A stretch of 64,000 bases of DNA from Aquila chrysaetos chrysaetos (taxonomy: Eukaryota > Chordata > Aves > Accipitriformes > Accipitridae). Location: positions 1,054,001 to 1,118,000 of the forward strand of contig NC_044010.1 in the NCBI RefSeq assembly GCF_900496995.4, written 5' to 3'. The notes under the pieces were generated by a model. That model saw only the letters and a program-made list of their open reading frames with translations, did no database searches and was not told the DNA's origin. The position numbers and the translations under genes were made by a program. Below, piece after piece: positions 47,401 to 58,640 of the stretch. The stretch's first letter is position 1. Each line of letters opens with the position of its first letter.

Positions 47401-50400
47401 TGTGGGAAGGAATTAAAAGGGAAGAGGAGAATAGAAGAGATGAAAGAAGAAGGGATAAGAATTGAGGAAAGGAAAGACGAAGGTAGGTAGACTTTTAACT
47501 TGTGATAAGAAATGAAAACAAGGTAAGAAGAGGAAGCGGTGGGAAAACCTTAATGAGAGACCTGTGCCGATGATTTCCAGGGTGATGGTACTGTGACAGG
47601 AACAAATGGGGCACGGTGGGGCTGCACATGGCTCTGAGTGGATCTGTGCAGATGGACACAGTTGTGTTAATGCCAGCCCATGCTTTGGGCCAAGCTGCTG
47701 GCCTTGCTAGCACTTTCTTCACTGTACATCTTCACCATCCTCCTCTTCCTCTCTTTCTGCTATGCCATTTGTGTCAAAAGAGGCCCTTGCTTTTTCCTTG
47801 TTTTTCAGTCAGACTACTGCCTGTCTGGGACAGAGTGACTGCCATTCACTGCCCTCTTCTCTAGTGTTCGAGGATGCTTCTAGGGTGTTTTTTCTTTACT
47901 ATGGTCCATTTCAGAATCTGAGAATTATTTGGGTATTTTACAACAGATAGCATTTCATTGTGAAAAGTTTAGGTGCATCTTACAGTAAGAAGAAAGAGCA
48001 AGTGAAGTATAAAGGAAAAAAGAGAAATTCAGGAGGAAACGAAGTTACATAAATAACATGAACATTTTTAGAAAGACTGAGGGAAAGTGTGTTGTGTTGG
48101 TAGGAATGAGGAAATGGAAACTTAAATCTTAGATATTTTTTTTTTTTTTTTTAAACGGGACTCTCAGGGTGGTGATGTCTGATAGCCAGCATAGCACAGG
48201 CCAAGCAATTTCAGCAGGTGTTCTGACTACTGCAATAAATTCTGTGATCCAAAGCATCACTTTTGTTTAAGGGTACGCCAGAGTTTTTGAGTTAAGCTGC
48301 AGATAGTAGAAAACTTCCCCATAGTTAGATTAAACTACATACCATACAAATAGTTGGTTGCTCAGTTAAAATTTGCTTAGCTGCAGCTTTATCTGTTATG
48401 TATTCTTGCCAAACTCTCTCTGGGTCATAATTTGTAATGGTGTACTCAGCTTCTTTCCACTTTCAGTTGAATAGATAAAGCATCTTTATAACAGTTCTGA
48501 TTATAAAGTCATTGTACTGTCACTTGTTTCATTTTCTTCCGATTTATTAACAAAGCAATTGGAGAATGTTGGTCCGATAATAGATTTGCAGAGTGAAACA
48601 TTTTGCTGGGGTTTTAAGAAATTATTTTGCTGGTTTTAGCAGGGAAGGAATTCAAACGACAGGGGCTTGTCTCGTCAGTCCCGGTGGAAACCTGCCCAGC
48701 TAATGAGCCTCTGGAAGATCATTGCTCATACGTGCTTGACTGGTAAACAATTTGCCGATCGTGTCTGTGCTGAGCATCTGCTAGGCCAGCGCCAGAGCTG
48801 GATAACGCTTCTCCCTGCGCTGCCGGGAGCAGGGAGCTCCGCACGTGCGGAGGCAGGTAACGAGGCAGGCGAGCTGCTGACCTGGCTGAGGGGCTGGCAT
48901 TGAGGGGAGGAGGCACTGGGAAGAGAGACCTTCCGAAGGATAGATGGCACGGGCTGAAAAGGTGAGACCAGGCACGTAGAGGCAAAGGGAAGAGAGAGGC
49001 TTTCCAGAGCAGGGCACGCGCTGGCATTAGCGGTAGTGGCAGATTTTTACAGTAACGGCTGTAAAAACTAGAGCACAGTTCCTTTCAGGTTCTGTAGCAG
49101 AAGCAAACTCCCGCCCGAGTTTCTCCTGCTGCGAGAACATTGCCATGAAATGTGGCCGTAACCTCGTGTGGGGTTGTTCTGCCCAGAGAATAGCATCCTA
49201 CTGGTTTTTGTGCTAGCTCAGGTACTCACTCTATCTAAAGGTTTCTAGCCCTGCTGAGGCAAAACTGACTGTACCCGGTGGATTTTGTGCTTTTACCGAC
49301 TTTCCTTTTTAGAAGAGAAAAAGAAAGTACGTTAATCTTTTTTTAAAACTACAAAGTCAAGAATTTAGAAGTCGAGATCTTCCAGGATTAGGAAACTTGG
49401 TGTAAATTTGACATATTGTGTGCAGTGCAAGAACAGATACTATTTTCCTCTGGAGGATACCTGTCTTTATCTTCTGCAGGCAATGCTTTGGAGAGGAATG
49501 AAAAGTAGCGTGCTGCAGTATGACCTGTGTTTCATTTGCTGTATAAATTGAAAGGTTTGGATTTGACAAGGCTGGGGATTGCAGGAAGGAAAAAGGCATG
49601 GTCTTGAGATTCCCAAGCTGGATTTCATCCCTGCCCTAAGTTCCCTTTGTAAGCAACGATAATTTTCAGCAATGTGTCCCGGTTGTCTTCTGACATGCTT
49701 TTTTGAGCCGTAGGGATGTAATCTGGTAGTCGGCTGCTTGAACCTTGTGTGAAGTCCGTCATGCTGGACAAACATGGAAGTATCAAATTCAGGAATGTGC
49801 AGGCAGCCTTAATTTTGCCACTTACTCATTTTTTGAGAATTTGATTTTGCCCTGTTAACTGTCCTTGAATGCAGGGGGGCGATGTGTGTGTGCTGTGTGA
49901 TTATGTATCTAGGTACTCAAGGACACCTACCATCTGAGCATTTCTCAGATACTTAAATTAGAAACAGCAACAGAAATCTATTGAAGCAATAGCTTGGTTA
50001 CTTATAAGGGTTCTGTATGTAACTTCCTATATTCTGTTTGTGAAAAAAAAAAAAAAAAGTTAAAGGAACAGCACCAGAGCACAGTAAGGCCCACAGTTGT
50101 TTTTACCTCTTATAGGAATTAATTTCATGGCCCGTGTGTAGTACTTGTTAAAAGCTGCCTCTTGCACACAGGCCTTCCCTGCTGGCTGGTTGCTTTTCAG
50201 GGAAATGTCTCTGCTGTAGAAACATGTGGCACTGAAAAGAGAGGCTGCTGCCGGGACTCATGTGTTAGACAGTTTTGATTTTGGGTAGGCACACCTTCAT
50301 TTACACTCCTGTGTGTTGGAGAGTGGGTTCAGGAAGCAGACATGCTTATGGTGTGTTTCTGAAGAGCTTTTCTACCCACCCTTTTTTTTAAACCTGCAAG

Positions 50401-53400
50401 AGAGATATATTTTTTTATAAGGTATAAAGGTGGACTTCAGGTTAATGCAGTGACACTAGATCTCAGTTTGATTAGACAGGCATGGAAAAATGAGAATTGT
50501 TTTTATCAGCTTTGTCAGTTGAGCATCTGGTGATGCCTAGGGGGTGAGTAGCATAGTGCATTGAAAATTAATTGACTATCAACTTCACATTGCTCATTCA
50601 GAGCCCTACAAATGTTTATTATTCATGATGTATAGCATCCTTCCAGGTGTTGGCCAGACCACACTGAGATTACGGTGCAGAAGGCAGAACAAGGAACACG
50701 TGACGGGGGTTAAGACTGCTGTTGACTGCTTGCTGTCCTGTCTCAGACTTGCTCTTTGGCTCTGCACAAAGCGTCTCCTGTCCTTTATATGCAAAATGGA
50801 TGCAGTAAAACAGACTCACTTTTCAGTGAATTAGCATTTGATCAAATTTAATTTTTACATCCTTGTATAGAAGTAACTAAATGGCATTATTTACCAGCTG
50901 TTGTACTATTTTTTCATTACTGAATGGAGTTCTTGGATGGATATGTTGTATTATAATGACTGACTTTATTACAAATTTTGGTTTTCTGCTTTCTTAATGT
51001 AGGCCTTTCTGCATGGCAGCAGTTTTCTGTTAACTAGTATGTATTATAGAACTATGCTTCTGGATTAAATATATCGCGTTTTTATAGTCTGTCTCCTTTG
51101 GAGTTGACAACAAATGGAAGCACGTTGATGTGCACCAGGAAAGGGCGTTGGGAATCGCTGGAGTGGTGTTACCGGTTAGCTTTGTTCCTGCCTTGGCATC
51201 GTGGACAGGAGCCTGACTTCTCCATGTATCCTCCTTTCCCTGCAGGTATTGAGAACCTGCCGTTTGAATTGCAGAGAAACTTCCAGCTCATGCGAGATCT
51301 GGATCAGAGGACGGAAGGTGAGGATTAAAGATGGTTTTGTTGACGAGACAGGAAGGATGCAGCTTGACCAGCTTTTCTTTCCTTTGCCTTTATCGCGGGG
51401 ATCTCGGGACAGGGGAGGAAGCTCTGATCCTTCAGTCTCTCTTAATGGAGGGCACTGTAGTGTGTGTGTATATGTATGTGTGTTTATGTATTTAATGGTA
51501 AACTTGTTTCAGACCTCAAGTCAGAGATCGATAAGTTGGCCACGGAGTATATCAGCAATGCGCGGACTTTGTCTTCGGAGGAGAAACTGGGGCTTCTCAA
51601 GCAAATCCAGGAGGCCTATGGGAAATGCAAGGAGTTTGGCGACGACAAGGTTCAGCTGGCTATGCAGACCTACGAGATGGTATGAAGGGAAGTGTCTAGT
51701 GCTTATCGCATGAAAGGCTGTACTAAAGCCCCCAGTTTTGGAAGGCCCCGATCCCTCTTTTTAGGCCTTATCCACTCTTGCTTCTCAGCGCGCAAGCCCC
51801 GTGCCCTCTCCTCTTTGCCCTCTTGGGCTCTGTTCTGTGGTAACTCCTGGTCACTGTCATCTTTGCAGGTTGATAAGCACATCCGTCGGCTGGACACAGA
51901 CCTCGCTCGCTTTGAAGCAGACCTGAAGGAGAAGCAGATAGAGTCGAGTGACTATGACAGTTCTTCCAGCAAGGGCAAGAAGAGTGAGTACCACCACTGG
52001 GCTGCAGATTGATACAGGAGGCAGCCAAGTGACTATGGAAGTGGTGGGGATGAAGGCAGGCACTGGAGTGGTACAGATCAAAGACTGTTACGCTGGAATC
52101 TGAAGGACAGGTAAAAAGATGGTGACCTGGGCTCTTCTTGTGTGAGCATATTCAAGGCCGCTAGATAAAATTAAGATGGGGTGCATGGCCCAAAGCCAAT
52201 ATACACTCCGAAGTAGGAGTGTATTTTAGTGCTGGAGAGGTTGTTACTATCAGGTGTCTGTTTTGATGGGGTGGCAGATGCAACACCTTTTTCTCTTCTT
52301 ACCAGAGGGCCGAGCCCAAAAAGAGAAGAAAGCTGCCCGTGCTCGTTCGAAAGGGAAGAACTCTGATGAGGAGGCACCAAAAACTGCCCAGAAGAAGCTG
52401 AAGCTTGTCCGCACGTAAGTGTTTACGAGATTTGTGGGAATGAGGAGCAGCACTACAAATCAGACCAAGGGAGGCCTAGCCGGGCTTCCCTGCGAAGGAT
52501 CTGATCCCCACGCAGCCTAGATGGTGTCCCCCCTGTCCCTTCTTGGGAAGCAAGGGGAAGGAGACCTTTTAATTCTTTCAGGGGAGTGTGGCATGAAGGG
52601 GAAAGCAGGTCACTTCAGTGGGGTGTATGTGCTTAAAAAAAAGAGGGGCAGCTGTCTCTGGCAAACAAGGGCATTGTCTTGGGAGACACGAAGGGACTTG
52701 AAGCCAGTTATTTTGCTGACCTACTTTATTCCTGTCCTGCAGTAGCACAGAGTATGGGATGCCTTCGGTCACCTTTGGAAACGTGCACCCTTCGGATGTA
52801 TTGGATATGCCCGTGGACCCCAATGAGCCTACTTACTGCCTCTGCCACCAGGTCTCCTATGGGGAGATGATTGGCTGCGACAACCCAGATGTAAGAGCCT
52901 GCACTTGATGAAAATGGGGGAGAAGGGAGTGGAGGGAGCCTTGGTACGGAAATTCTTGTCCTGCTTGGGTGGGGCCTGATATAGCAAGCAGTGACAAGAA
53001 GGCGGCTTACCTCCAATAGTTTGGAAGGGCAGAGGGGTGGCTTGCTAGGGCCTGTTAAGTGCATCGTTCTTCAGGGTTTTCCTTAAAATGACAGGTTGTT
53101 TTCTTGCCCCCACAGTTAGCAAGGGAGGAGGGGAGTTCTCCTTGCTAACAATGTGTAGGTTGGGTGTGAGTCTGCATTCCCTGATCGCTGCTAGGGATTT
53201 AGGAGTTTGTGATCAAATGTTGGGAAACTCCGGTAGCCCAGAAGCAATGATTTCAAAAGAAAGCTGCTCTTCAACTGACTGCTCTCCATCCCAACAGTGT
53301 TCCATTGAATGGTTTCATTTTGCCTGCGTGGGTCTGACAACAAAACCGAGAGGAAAATGGTGAGTGAACAAGCAACCTGGAGGGCCCATTGGTCTTTGGA

Positions 53401-53619
53401 AAAGGGAGGTCCCGGGTGGCAGAAGGGAGAGTACTGTATATACACACTTGGAAGACCTCTTAAAAAAGAAAATTTGAATTAAGGCTTTGTCTGGGACCTT
53501 GGAAAAGGTCTGTTGGGACTGTATGTTCGAGGTTCATGTCAGGCCCTAAATGCTGGCTTTTTGCTTGCCTTTCTACCAGGTTCTGCCCTCGCTGTTCCCA
53601 GGAGAGGAAGAAGAAGTAA
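38424..53619 (+). CDS. ING4: ING4 (inhibitor of growth 4), whole coding region
   Basis: Eight exons join in phase: 38424-38460, 51246-51317, 51513-51679, 51869-51983, 52306-52414, 52743-52890, 53298-53359 and 53580-53619 (750 nt, 249 aa, equal to human ING4). The N-terminal ING domain (aa 1 to about 105, [18 protein letters not shown]) forms a helical dimer. A basic Lys/Arg region (about 129-163) is the nuclear localisation signal. The C-terminal PHD finger (aa 199-244, C4HC3) starts [14 protein letters not shown] and ends FCPRC. The H3K4me3-pocket residues Tyr198, Asp213 and Trp221 are present. ING4 is a subunit of HBO1-JADE/BRPF histone acetyltransferase complexes that directs H3 and H4 acetylation to H3K4me3 nucleosomes. 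Orientation and position after ZNF384 agree with human 12p13. Intron 1 is 12.8 kb. Confidence 0.98.
38539..38586. repeat. Tandem 18-bp repeat in ING4 intron 1
   Basis: The unit CGGGGACCGAGCTCTGCC occurs twice in tandem with a partial third copy, 80 bases after the exon 1 donor, flanked by other GGGGACC/GGTCCCC inverted pieces. A GC-rich minisatellite able to vary in length. Confidence 0.8.
45618..46179 (-). mobile_element. Solo LTR of an avian endogenous retrovirus (ERVL-like)
   Basis: The 562-bp element starts TGTCATGGTTTAACC and ends GAAACCTGGACA on the + strand, giving TG...CA ends with short inverted TGTC/GACA. It is flanked by a perfect 5-bp target duplication CAAGT (45,613-45,617 and 46,180-46,184); 5 bp is typical of ERVL-type integration. 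The - orientation is inferred because on that strand a TATATAA box (about 45,903-45,909) precedes an ATTAAA-type poly(A) signal (45,720-45,725). I recognise the sequence as a common LTR of neoavian genomes. An internal (GAT)n/(AAT)n microsatellite is at 45,747-45,777. No internal viral genes remain. It lies in ING4 intron 1, antisense to the gene. Confidence 0.93.
51246..51317 (+). CDS. ING4: ING4 coding exon 2
   Basis: The acceptor is ccctgcag. The exon encodes (S)[20 protein letters not shown] and RTE, part of the ING dimerisation helices. The donor is gtgagg. Confidence 0.97.
51513..51679 (+). CDS. ING4: ING4 coding exon 3
   Basis: The acceptor is gtttcag. The exon encodes [20 protein letters not shown] through QLAMQTYEM, the rest of the ING helical core. 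The donor is gtatga. Confidence 0.97.
51869..51983 (+). CDS. ING4: ING4 coding exon 4 (with tandem GC/GT donor)
   Basis: The acceptor is ctttgcag. The exon encodes [20 protein letters not shown] through SSSSKGKK. It ends at a tandem donor: GC at 51975-51976, seven bases, then GT at 51984-51985. Use of GT gives SKGKKKGRA. Use of GC would give SKEGRA, trimming the basic localisation signal by three residues. Confidence 0.95.
52306..52414 (+). CDS. ING4: ING4 coding exon 5 (nuclear localisation region)
   Basis: The acceptor is cttaccag. The exon encodes (K)[20 protein letters not shown] and the following [16 protein letters not shown], very rich in Lys/Arg. The donor is gtaagt. Confidence 0.96.
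52743..52890 (+). CDS. ING4: ING4 coding exon 6 (first half of PHD finger)
   Basis: The acceptor is a tandem NAGNAG (CAG then TAG at 52740-52745). With the first AG the join reads [11 protein letters not shown], matching human VRTSPEYGMPS in length. With the second, one Ser is lost. The exon contains Cys199, Cys201, Cys212 and the pocket residues Tyr198 and Asp213. The donor is gtaaga. Confidence 0.95.
53298..53359 (+). CDS. ING4: ING4 coding exon 7 (middle of PHD finger)
   Basis: The acceptor is ccaacag. The exon encodes [20 protein letters not shown] with Cys217, Trp221, His223 and Cys226. It splits the Trp codon, and the donor is gtgagt. Confidence 0.97.
53580..53619 (+). CDS. ING4: ING4 last coding exon
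   Basis: The acceptor is ctaccag. The exon encodes (W)[12 protein letters not shown] and TAA at 53617-53619. It supplies the last two zinc-binding cysteines and the basic C-terminal tail. Confidence 0.97.
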
Positions 53620-54445
53620 AATCCCGTGAGCCCTCAGTACTGCTGCAGGAGCTCTCTTCCCCCTGCCAGGGCCTCGTCCCAGCTCCCCCAGCCCTTGGGG
53701 CCTTGGCTGGGGGGAGTCTTGCCCTGTTTGTGGTTTGGGCCATCCCTGGAATGGTGTGTACCCTCACAGCGGTTCCTGTGTGTTCTGTGTCCCTGGTTGC
53801 TTCCGAATCCCTAAGGGAGGCCCTCTCTGTGTACTATTCCAAACAGGTCTCTGAACCTCAAAGGGAATGAATGAGGGCACCAGGGTAGCCACCAGATTCC
53901 CAGGGATTCAGGTAGCCCCTGATTTTCCTTGGCTTTCCCTCAGCCTCCTCAGAGTTCATTGCCTACTCTCTGCTTAGAGAACAAGGCTATGGGATGGGGG
54001 AAGGAAAGGAGGTAAGTCTTCAGCATTTTAGGTCTTTGATTTTCCTGGATCTTGTTCAGGAGAGAGGGAGTAACCAGGCCACTTCTTAATCTAGTGGGCT
54101 GGTTGAGAGACTGAAAACCTAATGTACTCCCTATCTTTAACCATTCCACTACTGGCATTGAGTGGCCTCTTTTGTTGGGGAGAGGAGGAGGAGGGAGTGT
54201 TTAGAGCTAGCTTTGTCTCTCTTATTCCTGGGGTAAACCTGCTGGTCTGGGAAGCACATTGTATGAAGGAGGAAGAATTTCTGACCACATGGGGAGAAAT
54301 GGCTTGATCTAGCCTGTCTTCCGGCTCCAAATTCTGCCTTCCTTTTGTGCGGTGGTGCTTCTCCATTATGTTGATGATGGGAAGTTTGGGGATTCCGATC
54401 CCGCTTGTATAATACGGAATTAAATAAAGTTCATTGAAACAAATA
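53620..54445 (+). other. ING4: ING4 3' untranslated region
   Basis: About 0.8 kb from the stop to the AATAAA at 54,423-54,428, followed by TTCATTG and a T/G-rich stretch (TCTGTTTGCCTTGCTG) expected after a cleavage site. No other feature was seen in it. Confidence 0.8.
54423..54428 (+). promoter_or_regulatory. ING4: Poly(A) signal AATAAA of ING4
   Basis: Canonical hexamer about 800 bases after the stop codon with a GU-rich downstream element, and the only good candidate nearby. Confidence 0.85.
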
Positions 54446-56765
54446 CTCTGTTTGCCTTGCTGTCACCGCCAAAGTAAACTGCGGCAATTGGTCTCTTTAG
54501 TTATTCTTTCTCTCTCGGCTCTGCTTTTATTCTAAATGGTGAATGTGGTACAGCTTTTTCTTCTAGCAATTTTAAGGAGTGTTAGTAAGTGACGTTCTGC
54601 CTAAGTCAGACTTGAAAGTGTACCTGACATACTTGCAAAAGGTTACTAAGCTTTCTAGTTGCTGTGAAAAATATCTGCCCCTTCAGTCGTGCCCCCACAA
54701 GAGAGTGGACATTTGTTCACATTTTCATTGGATCATTTACTACATCCGTTGTCTTCTCTTAAATGAGGAGAGGTGGAGGTTATAGAAGGCCAGCCCTCAC
54801 TGTGGCTGTTGGGCAGCTCAGCTGAGAAAATCAGCCGCCAGGACAAACCACGTGCATCCAAGAATGTGGATAGGTTTTCCAGCTATCCTGATAACTTGCT
54901 TCCCAGTGAGTCACTTTCACCTTGGATCACCTTGTTGCCAGAAACTCCAGCTGCTGTTACTAAGATAATGTTAGGCTCCAAAACAGTTACTGAAGATGTG
55001 TCTCTCTTTGTAGTGTCTGCAGGTAACTGTGAAGAGATGATCCATACTGAAGCTCCCCTTTATCAATTCCATTGGCATGGCCTGGAGATTAATGAGCTTG
55101 AGTCTCTTCTTCCTGTTTGTTCTCTGCTATTCAGGAGGGTTTAAGCTTTTCACCTGAAACTTGGAATGTTTTCCTCACACAAATGACTTGCATGAGGATC
55201 AGTGGAGCATTTTTGTTTTTGTAGTCCTGAAGCCAAAGCTCTTCTAGGGCATCATTATTAAAACCATTCAGAGGACTCTAGGTGAAGAGCAATGCTACTC
55301 TCAGCTCGTAATTGCACAGGGACCCTGTCAAAGCCATCAGCTTAGAAGCTGGTGTTAAGTTTTCTGTTCCAAGTGAGCTAGCATTGAGTCAGTCTTTGCT
55401 TTTGCTTCGAGAAGGGGTGCTCGGTTTCCCATTTTGCACAGAAAAAAATAGAGGTAAGTTCTTACCCAGGCTGTGGCTTGCATGGTTTGTGGTACCACTG
55501 CCACGGTCTGAATCTCAATCCCCAGATTGTCTTAAACCATTTTCGTGGGGCTTCCCTCCTTAAACAGAGAGGAAATAAATCCTGGAAGGTGTCGGCTGTG
55601 TGTGTGTGGTACAGTCTTCGTAGTGGGAGATGCTGTGCCATCATCCAGTGCCTGAGAAGGCTGTGGCAGGAGAACAAATTTCTTCAGCTGGGGTTTATCC
55701 AGATGGCAGCTGGGTGCTCAGCTAACAGAACAAATGGAGGATGTGGTTTGAACTTGAAAATGGGCTTTGGGCAAAGCGACGAAGGATGCAAACGCTCCTT
55801 TAAGTGGTTTGGTTTTGATGGGATAGGACACTGGATTGTAACGACCAGCATTGGCAGCAAGCTTTCTAGGAACTGTGGGCTAGAGAGGGGTTTGAAGTGG
55901 TGGCCCTGTAATGAAGCTACTGCTGATGAAGGATAATAAGTAGCTTATAAATGCATGTGGTGTAATGTGAAAGAAGTGTGAGCGGGCAGGGGTGTGTTGC
56001 ACACCAAACCAGGAAAGAAGATGGCCTGTTAGTGTTCAGGTGCTGCTTACTGCGCAGCAGTAACTCTGTTCAGGGTAGCTCTGGTTTGGGAAACACAAAT
56101 CTCGGGTCTTCTGCGGTCGGCGTAGGACGCTGAGAAGGGGAGGGAGACCGGAATACTCCTGGTTGTAGACTAAAGCTTGGCCGCAGGGTTACCATTGTGC
56201 CTCTTGGCACACCAAGAATTGGAGCAGTCTGACGAGGTTATGCAAAACACAGGAGAAACACCTGGGCGGGTTCCGATTCGGTGCCAGAAAACGGCGGGCA
56301 GTGCTAGGTGGGCATCTCCACTTGCCGTTCCGCCGTTGCGTCCTGCTTCTGTCCGACGAAGGGGTGTTCAGCCGGCAGCGTGGAGCACGCCGGGGGCATT
56401 CGCTGCAGCTGAGGGGATCCTCCGACTTGTATCTTTTTGCCGTCATTCTGTCGGTGTACAAATAGCAAATTAATGGTCCTTAATCCCTGTTGCAAGAAAG
56501 GCTTGGTATAAGTGGTTCTAACAGGTTTAAGCAGGACTAGCCCGGTTTGAGGTAAGTGAATAGTGAACAGTTAGTTGTTTGGGTTTTTTTTAAACTGAGT
56601 TTATCCATAAGAAATGTGTTCAGTAAGCTGACTTGGTGTTTCATGCTTACTGGACAGCAAAAACAGTCTGCATTCTGGGTCTTTAAAAATGTATGTAAAA
56701 CTGAATTAAGTAAGTCAAAGTTAAAAATCACTTGGGTTTTGGGGTGGGGTTTTTTGTTTTTTTTT

Positions 56766-56821
56766 AAAAGATCACTCTTAATAGTTACCTGTATCACTGT
56801 ACTGATAATGGGATCTGAAAA
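56766..56821 (-). repeat. Dispersed ~55-bp unit next to poly-T, copy 1
   Basis: This unit (GATCACTCTTAATAG through GGGATCTGAAAA) recurs at 57,612-57,666 with about four differences. Both copies are preceded on the + strand by a T-run, which looks like a 3' poly(A) tail on the - strand. Family not recognised. Confidence 0.6.
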
Positions 56822-57575
56822 GGAAGAGGGAACTTAGACAAAAATAGGGATAAAACCTGAGAATTTTTAAATGGCTTACAAGTATAAATGCAAATGAAAG
56901 GACATTAAAAACTAACCTTGGAAGAGAGGGAATAAGGACAGTAACTGTGCAATATTTAATCACCAAAGGAGGAAAATAAAAGAAACAGTAGAAGCTAGAA
57001 ATTACAAAGTACAAAAATGAAGCCAGCGGGAACAAAGCCTATAAGCGACAAGGCTAGAAACATAAGCAGCTTTTTTTAGAATGCCTTTTGTTTTTGATAT
57101 AATTGAGCATGGCACATGTCCATTACCAACTGCAGATAGCAGAATTGTTTGTAATGAGAGGAGGGGGAAGTGTTCTGTAAATATTTATTCTGTGTTGGTG
57201 CTGGTGTCATATGGGGATGATGTACTTCCTAGGCAAACAGTAAGGAGGATTTTAAATAGCATCTATTGGGGCGAAGGCTTTTTTGATCAGCAGCCTTCAG
57301 TAAATGGTGTTTGTCGTCCTGTGAAAGCCACCCGAAGGCGTCTGTGGTCTGCTCTCTGTCAGGCTCTGGACTGCTAGGGAAAGCCTACAAGGCTGGAAAA
57401 AAGCCAGCTCTGTGCTGGTCCTTAACGATGTCAGGAAGGCTGCCGTAGCAGTCCAGATGTGAAATACTGAAACAGCAGAGAAGTAAATTGCTTCTCTCTA
57501 AACCTAGCAAGAAATCCAGGGCAACAAAATAAAATCAGTTTGACTGGAAGTAGCAGAAAAAGGTCAGTCAAAAAT

Positions 57576-57578
<3 letters not shown>

Positions 57579-57609
<31 letters not shown>
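57579..57609. repeat. Homopolymer of 31 T
   Basis: Uninterrupted T-run abutting the second copy of the ~55-bp unit, consistent with a young poly(A) tail of a - strand retrocopy. Confidence 0.9.
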
Positions 57610-57610
<1 letters not shown>

Positions 57611-57611
57611 T

Positions 57612-57666
57612 AAAGATCACTGTTAATAGTTACCTGTATTACTGTAGTGGTAATGGGATCTGAAAA
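57612..57666 (-). repeat. Dispersed ~55-bp unit next to poly-T, copy 2
   Basis: Second copy of the 56,766-56,821 unit, directly after a run of 31 T (57,579-57,609). Sequence beyond the unit on the far side is unrelated in the two copies. Confidence 0.6.
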
Positions 57667-58464
57667 TTTTACTTCTCCTAGAATTAAAGTGCTTAAAGGG
57701 GGGATACACTAAGTTAAAGTAATCATGAACTTCTTTAAAGAACTGGCTAGCTTGCAGATTTCCTGGCACAGCTGTAAGTGCAACATAAACACTTTCTAAA
57801 ATGGAGCTGGAGAAATTGCCCTTTTAGAGTGACTGGAAATAACCTAGTTGATGAGTAAAGTCAAGTCTGAATTTCGGGAAGCTGGAGCCGTACAGCACGA
57901 CAAGAGGGAAGACTTCTGCCAGAGTCTTTCAGCCCATTTGTTAATAATAATTGGTCATGCACACAAATGACCGGTTTATCTTGTCCAGCTGTGATTGCCT
58001 CAGCTGCGGGCATCACTCCTCGCTCGCTGGGCAAGCGTGATCGATGAGGCTGCTCAGCAAAGGATTCCCTTTTCCAGCGAGCAGACGCGCTCAGCAAGCT
58101 CCGGCCGCCGGGGCTCTGCCACCACCGCGCCTGCTGTGTGACCTGCACAGAAACCGTCCCGGGAACGACCGTCGCCTTCCACCGGCGGGACGACCTTCTT
58201 CATCTCTTACAAACACAGCAAGCGATTAAGCCAGCCCCATAGCTCGGCAACGGTCAGCCTTTCATTAAGCGCTCTTAAGGTATTATTTACCTAACTATAC
58301 CCTCAGAGCTGTGTGGTAGACGGTCTCTTACTGTCTGTCAAAGAGTTCATGTAAGGCTTCTGTGCTTAAGCAGACTATTTGAGGCTCAATTGTAGAGTGT
58401 GTTTCGGTGATAGTCACTTAGATTATTTGGGATCAATTCTTAGGAGACAATTACTGCATGTTAA

Positions 58465-58640
58465 ATATCTATATCTTAGAATCGGAAACACCGATTGGAA
58501 GGGACGCCTGGAGGTCATCTGGTTCAGCTTGCCCTTCAAAGCAGGGCTGCTGTCTGTCCTAAATCAGGTCGGATATATGCTGGGTAGCAAGACGCTCTGT
58601 AGCAGCGAGGATAAGAAGCAGCAGTTGCGTGGCTCCAGGT
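58465..58640 (-). mobile_element. CR1 LINE 3'-end fragment
   Basis: TTAGAATCGGAAACACCGAT, TTGGAAGGGACGCCTGGAGG, TCATCTGGTTCAGC and TCAAAGCAGGGCTGC follow the reversed CR1 3' end closely. Confidence 0.75.

Larger units (their letters stand above)
38461..51245 (+). other. ING4: ING4 intron 1, 12.8 kb
   Basis: The intron contains the 18-bp tandem repeat, the solo LTR at 45.6-46.2 kb, A/T-runs (for example 40,786-40,802 and 48,136-48,152) and otherwise unremarkable sequence. No nested gene was found on either strand. Confidence 0.9.

Noticed and set aside
58044-58229. Arg/Pro-rich small frame near 58.1 kb as a peptide gene
   Set aside because: Short, no conserved feature, no promoter or poly(A) context.
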